NCBI GenBank assembly: GCA_050699035.1
Contig: JBOHDE010000033.1
Location: forward strand, 1-23,694
Direction: 5' to 3'
Origin: WHTB01 sp050699035
GTDB taxonomy: Bacteria > Actinomycetota > Actinomycetes > Propionibacteriales > Nocardioidaceae
DNA: 23,694 bases
This document shows, one piece after another, positions 21,138-23,694 of this stretch (positions are counted from its first letter, which is position 1; every line of letters starts with the position of its first letter). A model generated the notes under the pieces. It saw only the letters and a program-made list of their open reading frames with translations, did not search any database and was not told the DNA's origin. A program made the translations under genes and the position numbers.

Positions 21138-22082
21138 TCAGCCCGGACCCCACTGCGGCGCGGACGGGTCGACCTGGGGAATGCGGGTGACCTTGTCCGG
21201 CGCGAGTACGGCGTAGATCTGCTGGATCCGCCCGCCGCGGACGGCGAAGGCGTACACCCCGATCGGCGGCTGTCGGTGCACCGGCTCGGGCACCCGCATG
21301 ATGAAGCCGGGGTCGCCGTTGACCAGCGCGGGGTACAGCTGGCTGATCCCGGCGTAGCGCGTGCTGAGCCCAGACAGGAAGCGCGCGATCTCCGCGCTCC
21401 CGAGCAGCGGGCGCCCGGCCGCCGACACCTGGCCGGCGCCGTCGGAGAGCATCATCGCGTCGGCGGCGAGCAGGTCGGTCAACGCCGAGATGTCGCCCGC
21501 GGCGAGCGCGGCCGCGAGCTTGCCGAGCACGGCGTCGATCTCGGCGGCCGGAGCGCGAGGGGTGGGGTCGGCTGCGTCGACCTTCCGCCGACCCCGGGTC
21601 GCGTGCTGGCGGGCCGCGGCCGGGCTGCACCCGAGCACCTCGGCGACCTCGGCGAACGGCACCTCGAGTACGTCGTGCAGGACGACGGCGAGCCGCTGCT
21701 CCGGCGAGAGCGTGTCGAGGACGACCAGGAACGCCAGCCGTACCGACTCGTCCTGCACCGCGAGGTCGACCGGGTCGTCGGGCCGGGTGCCCACCTCGCC
21801 GGGGAGTTGCACCAGGGGCTCCGGCAGCCAGGGGCCGGTGTAGACCTCGCGGCGGTGCTGCGCCGAGCGGAGCTGGTCGAGACACAGCCGGCTCACCACG
21901 GTGGTCAGCCAGGCGCGGGGCTCGTCCACGCCCGAGGCTCGGTCCGCCCACCGGGACCATGCCATCGAGACGGCGTCCTCCGCGTCAGCCCAGCTGCTGG
22001 TCAGCCGGTAGGCCACCGAGAGGAGGTAGCCGCGATGCCGTTCGAACTCGTCGGCGGCCTGGTCCAGCGTCTCGACGGTCAT
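21138..22082 (-). CDS. ECF41-type RNA polymerase sigma factor with SnoaL-like C-terminal domain
   Basis: This 314-aa protein is an alternative sigma factor that directs RNA polymerase to its own promoter set. Sigma region 2 spans about 13-75 (SVAYRLTSSWADAEDAV) and region 4 about 112-168 (LSPEQRLAVVLHDVLEVPFA). Between them is YTGPWLPEPL, the linker motif of ECF41. A SnoaL-like domain (about 180-300) follows, which in this group replaces a separate anti-sigma factor and tunes activity. Two other ECF41 tail motifs appear altered: DGAGQ (214-218) where DGGGK is usual, and APDKV (294-298) where NPDKL is usual. The ATG at 22082 follows GAGGA by about nine bases. It is encoded five bases after the GNAT gene, not beside the usual redox-type partner. 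Confidence 0.9.
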   Translation of the reverse strand: MTVETLDQAADEFERHRGYLLSVAYRLTSSWADAEDAVSMAWSRWADRASGVDEPRAWLTTVVSRLCLDQLRSAQHRREVYTGPWLPEPLVQLPGEVGTRPDDPVDLAVQDESVRLAFLVVLDTLSPEQRLAVVLHDVLEVPFAEVAEVLGCSPAAARQHATRGRRKVDAADPTPRAPAAEIDAVLGKLAAALAAGDISALTDLLAADAMMLSDGAGQVSAAGRPLLGSAEIARFLSGLSTRYAGISQLYPALVNGDPGFIMRVPEPVHRQPPIGVYAFAVRGGRIQQIYAVLAPDKVTRIPQVDPSAPQWGPG

Positions 22083-22087
22083 CGTGC

Positions 22088-22642
22088 TCAGTCCTCGCGC
22101 AGGTCGGTGTGCAGCCGGACCTGCTTGACGGTGACCGACCCGTCGCCGGTGAGGTCGAGCTCGCGGTGCGCACCGTCCGGCGCCCAGCCGGCGGCCTCGA
22201 GGAAGGTCCGCAGCGCGTCGTCGGTGCTGGTGAGCCAGCAGGTGGCGCGCTCGAACCTGTCCGCGCGCAGCGTGTCGGCGCAGGCGGTGATGAGCCGTGA
22301 CCCGTGGCCCTGGCCGAGCCGGTCGTGGTCGACCACGATCTCGGCCACCTGGCCGTCCTTGCCCGGGTCGGCGTCCGGGTCGTCGGCGGGCGCCGTCAGC
22401 GCGAACCCGACGACGGTCGCGCGGTCCAGGGCGACCAGGGCCCGATGCCGGGCGTCGGCCGGCTTGCTGATCGCCTGCTCCCACTGCGCGGCGAACGCCG
22501 CCTCGTCGAGGCCGTCCAGCACCTCGGCCGGCAGCAGGTCGGCGTACCCGCGGCGCCAGCCGTGCACCTGCACCCGGGCGATCTCGACGGCGTCGGCCGC
22601 CCAGGCGACGCGCACGCTGACGTCAGCAGTGGGTTGGCTCAT
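22088..22642 (-). CDS. GNAT family N-acetyltransferase
   Basis: The 184-aa protein is a GNAT-fold acetyltransferase using acetyl-CoA. Motif A is VAEIVVDHDRLGQGHGSRLI (99-118) with the pyrophosphate-binding RLGQGHG. The N-terminal region (ARVQVHGWRRGYADLLPAE) matches the usual substrate-side helices, and the C-terminal AAGWAPDG is the GNAT GF/GW turn. The substrate is unknown. It is the first gene of a two-gene unit with the ECF41 sigma factor (five-base gap), which suggests shared expression. Confidence 0.9.
   Translation of the reverse strand: MSQPTADVSVRVAWAADAVEIARVQVHGWRRGYADLLPAEVLDGLDEAAFAAQWEQAISKPADARHRALVALDRATVVGFALTAPADDPDADPGKDGQVAEIVVDHDRLGQGHGSRLITACADTLRADRFERATCWLTSTDDALRTFLEAAGWAPDGAHRELDLTGDGSVTVKQVRLHTDLRED
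22616..22627. promoter_or_regulatory. Perfect palindrome GCTGACGTCAGC
   Basis: This 12-bp perfect palindrome lies inside the first codons of the GNAT gene. It shares the CTGAC/GTCAG half-sites with 22673-22686 and 20736-20750. It may be chance in a coding sequence or part of a regulator-binding array. Confidence 0.3.
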
Positions 22643-22672
22643 GCCCGCCAGCGTATTTCAGCCGCTCCCGAC

Positions 22673-22686
22673 GTCAGTACGCTGAC
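22673..22686. promoter_or_regulatory. Inverted repeat GTCAG-N4-CTGAC in the divergent promoter region
   Basis: GTCAG (22673-22677) and CTGAC (22682-22686) lie between the divergent GNAT and RNA methyltransferase genes. The overlapping CAGCGTA (22649-22655) and TACGCTG (22678-22684) form a second 7-bp inverted repeat. The region between the genes is only 78 bases long and must hold both promoters. Confidence 0.35.
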
Positions 22687-22720
22687 CTCGACTCGTTCCC
22701 TTCTCGATTGGCCTCACTGG

Positions 22721-23694
22721 ATGACCGTCGGCGTCGACCTGGACCGGAGCGTGGCTGACACCATCCACCTCGAGAGCCTGCCCGGCGTCGTGGACCGGCT
22801 GATCCAGCAGTGTCACGACATCGGTGCGCCCGCGATGACCGCGATCAAGCGGGTCGGCGACTCGGTGCTGATGGAGTACCACGGTCCGCTGCGATTGGTG
22901 GCCGGGCTCAGGACGTACTCGGCCTTGTCGGTGGTGTTGAGCGAGTACGAGCGCGACCGCGACGCTGGCTACACCGGCGCGGTCGACCGACNNNNNNNNN
23001 NACCGACTCCGTCGGTCGGTCGCCACTGGTGTGCTCAGCGCGCTGACCGGCGTCGAGGGTCGGCTGGGATTCCGGATCGACCCGCTGCGGGACAGGTGGA
23101 CGTTGCGCGACCGGGTCGTCGAAGGTCTGTCATGGCAGAACGACCCCAGTGGCTGGCAGGTCAACCTCACCCGGTCCGGCGGTCTGCTGGTCGGTCAGGT
23201 CGGCCCACTGCACCGCTCCAGCCGGTTCCCCGCGATGCGCCGCCTCCCGGCGTCCACCAACCCGCTGATCGCTGCAGACCTCGCGCACCTGCTCCAACCG
23301 CGCCCCGGACATGTGGTCTACGACCCGTTCTGCGGCTCGGGCACGCTGCTGGTCGAGGTCCACGCGCTCGACTCCGCGCTGACGCTGCTGGGCAGCGACC
23401 GCGCCGCCGCTGCGCTCGTCGCGGCCGCCGCCAACCGGCACCTGTTCCCGCCCGGGCGGCTGCTGCGTGCCGACGCGGTCAGGCTGCCGGTCGCGACCGA
23501 CTCGGTGGATCGCGTCATCTCGAACATCCCGTTCGGCAAGCGGGTCGGCTCGCACGCCGGCAACCTCGAGCTGTACCCGGGGTTCCTGGGCGAGCTCAAC
23601 CGGGTGCTGCGAGCCGATGGCCGTGCCGTGCTGCTCACCGAGGACAAGACCCTGTTCCGGCGGTCCGTGCAGGCCACGCCCGAGCTCCACATCG
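22721..23694 (+). CDS. THUMP-type SAM-dependent RNA methyltransferase, gapped and partial
   Basis: The product resembles the Trm14/UPF0020 group that methylates guanine in tRNA or rRNA. The N-terminal fragment from ATG 22721 (about 90 residues) has the THUMP-region pattern VLMEYHGPLRLVAGLRTYSA. After the run of Ns, the catalytic domain shows motif I VVYDPFCGSGTLLVE (from about 23313) and motif IV SNIPFGKRVG (from about 23520), the N-x-PF-G signature of this group. The two fragments are in different frames if the gap is exactly 10 bases, and in the same frame if the missing length is a multiple of three. The gene runs off the window end. No clear ribosome site precedes the start, which is the least certain point. 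Confidence 0.8.
   Translation, partial: MTVGVDLDRSVADTIHLESLPGVVDRLIQQCHDIGAPAMTAIKRVGDSVLMEYHGPLRLVAGLRTYSALSVVLSEYERDRDAGYTGAVDRXXXXPTPSVGRHWCAQRADRRRGSAGIPDRPAAGQVDVARPGRRRSVMAERPQWLAGQPHPVRRSAGRSGRPTAPLQPVPRDAPPPGVHQPADRCRPRAPAPTAPRTCGLRPVLRLGHAAGRGPRARLRADAAGQRPRRRCARRGRRQPAPVPARAAAACRRGQAAGRDRLGGSRHLEHPVRQAGRLARRQPRAVPGVPGRAQPGAASRWPCRAAHRGQDPVPAVRAGHARAPH
22992..23001. other. Assembly gap (10 Ns)
   Basis: Ten Ns interrupt the RNA methyltransferase gene. The gap is bordered by the palindrome GGTCGACC (22981-22988) and the hairpin ACCGAC-TCC-GTCGGT (23002-23016), which may explain failed sequencing. The true missing length is unknown. Confidence 0.95.

Noticed and set aside
22643..22720. 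ECF41 autoregulatory promoter upstream of the GNAT gene
   Set aside because: I looked for a TGTCACA-like -35 with CGTC -10 at suitable spacing on the minus strand. Only an isolated CGTC was seen.

Overview
The window reads as chromosomal DNA of a high-GC actinobacterium, most likely a relative of Nocardioidaceae/Propionibacteriales. This rests on the GC-rich third codon positions, frequent GTG starts, ATGA/GTGA gene overlaps, the actinobacterial gene order ribF ... rpsO-pnp-M16 peptidase ... dapB, and CebR-type operators. GC content was judged by eye. A run of 10 Ns (22992-23001) shows it comes from a draft assembly.

Layout. (1) 1-974: a methionine aminopeptidase gene (map, minus strand) is bracketed by two copies of a 54-bp palindromic element. 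(2) 1040-6714: a complete sugar-uptake operon, cebE-cebF-cebG-bglC-cebR, has two CebR-type operators around its promoter. It encodes a lipoprotein that captures a cellobiose-like sugar, two permeases, a cytoplasmic GH1 beta-glucosidase and the LacI-family repressor as the last gene. No transport ATPase is encoded, so a shared ATPase of the MsiK type is presumed elsewhere. (3) 6803-13331: a housekeeping block of ribF, a six-helix membrane protein, rpsO, pnp and an M16 zinc peptidase. It has an unusual cluster of short tandem duplications between 6.9 and 9.1 kb and a long hairpin at 8891-8950. (4) 13347-17668: a large secreted GH92 mannosidase-type enzyme has its own promoter and LacI-type operator and is flanked by a 30-bp exact direct repeat inside palindromic elements. 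It sits between the M16 peptidase gene and dapB, which are often close together in actinobacteria, so it looks like an inserted cargo gene. (5) 17749-19701: a SAM methyltransferase, dapB (lysine/peptidoglycan precursor pathway) and a small membrane protein with a TPR-like tail. (6) 19745-22642, minus strand: an AzlCD branched-chain amino acid exporter, a small membrane protein, an ECF41-type sigma factor with a SnoaL-like tail, and a GNAT acetyltransferase. (7) 22721-end: a THUMP-type RNA methyltransferase, interrupted by the assembly gap and cut by the window end.

I found no tRNA, rRNA, CRISPR array, transposase, integrase or defence system. The clearest unexplained signals are the palindromic repeat families that sit exactly at the borders of single genes: the 54-bp pair around map and the 30-bp pair around the GH92 gene. 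The tandem-duplication cluster around ribF, which has created a chain of ATGA stop/start overlaps, is the next most notable.
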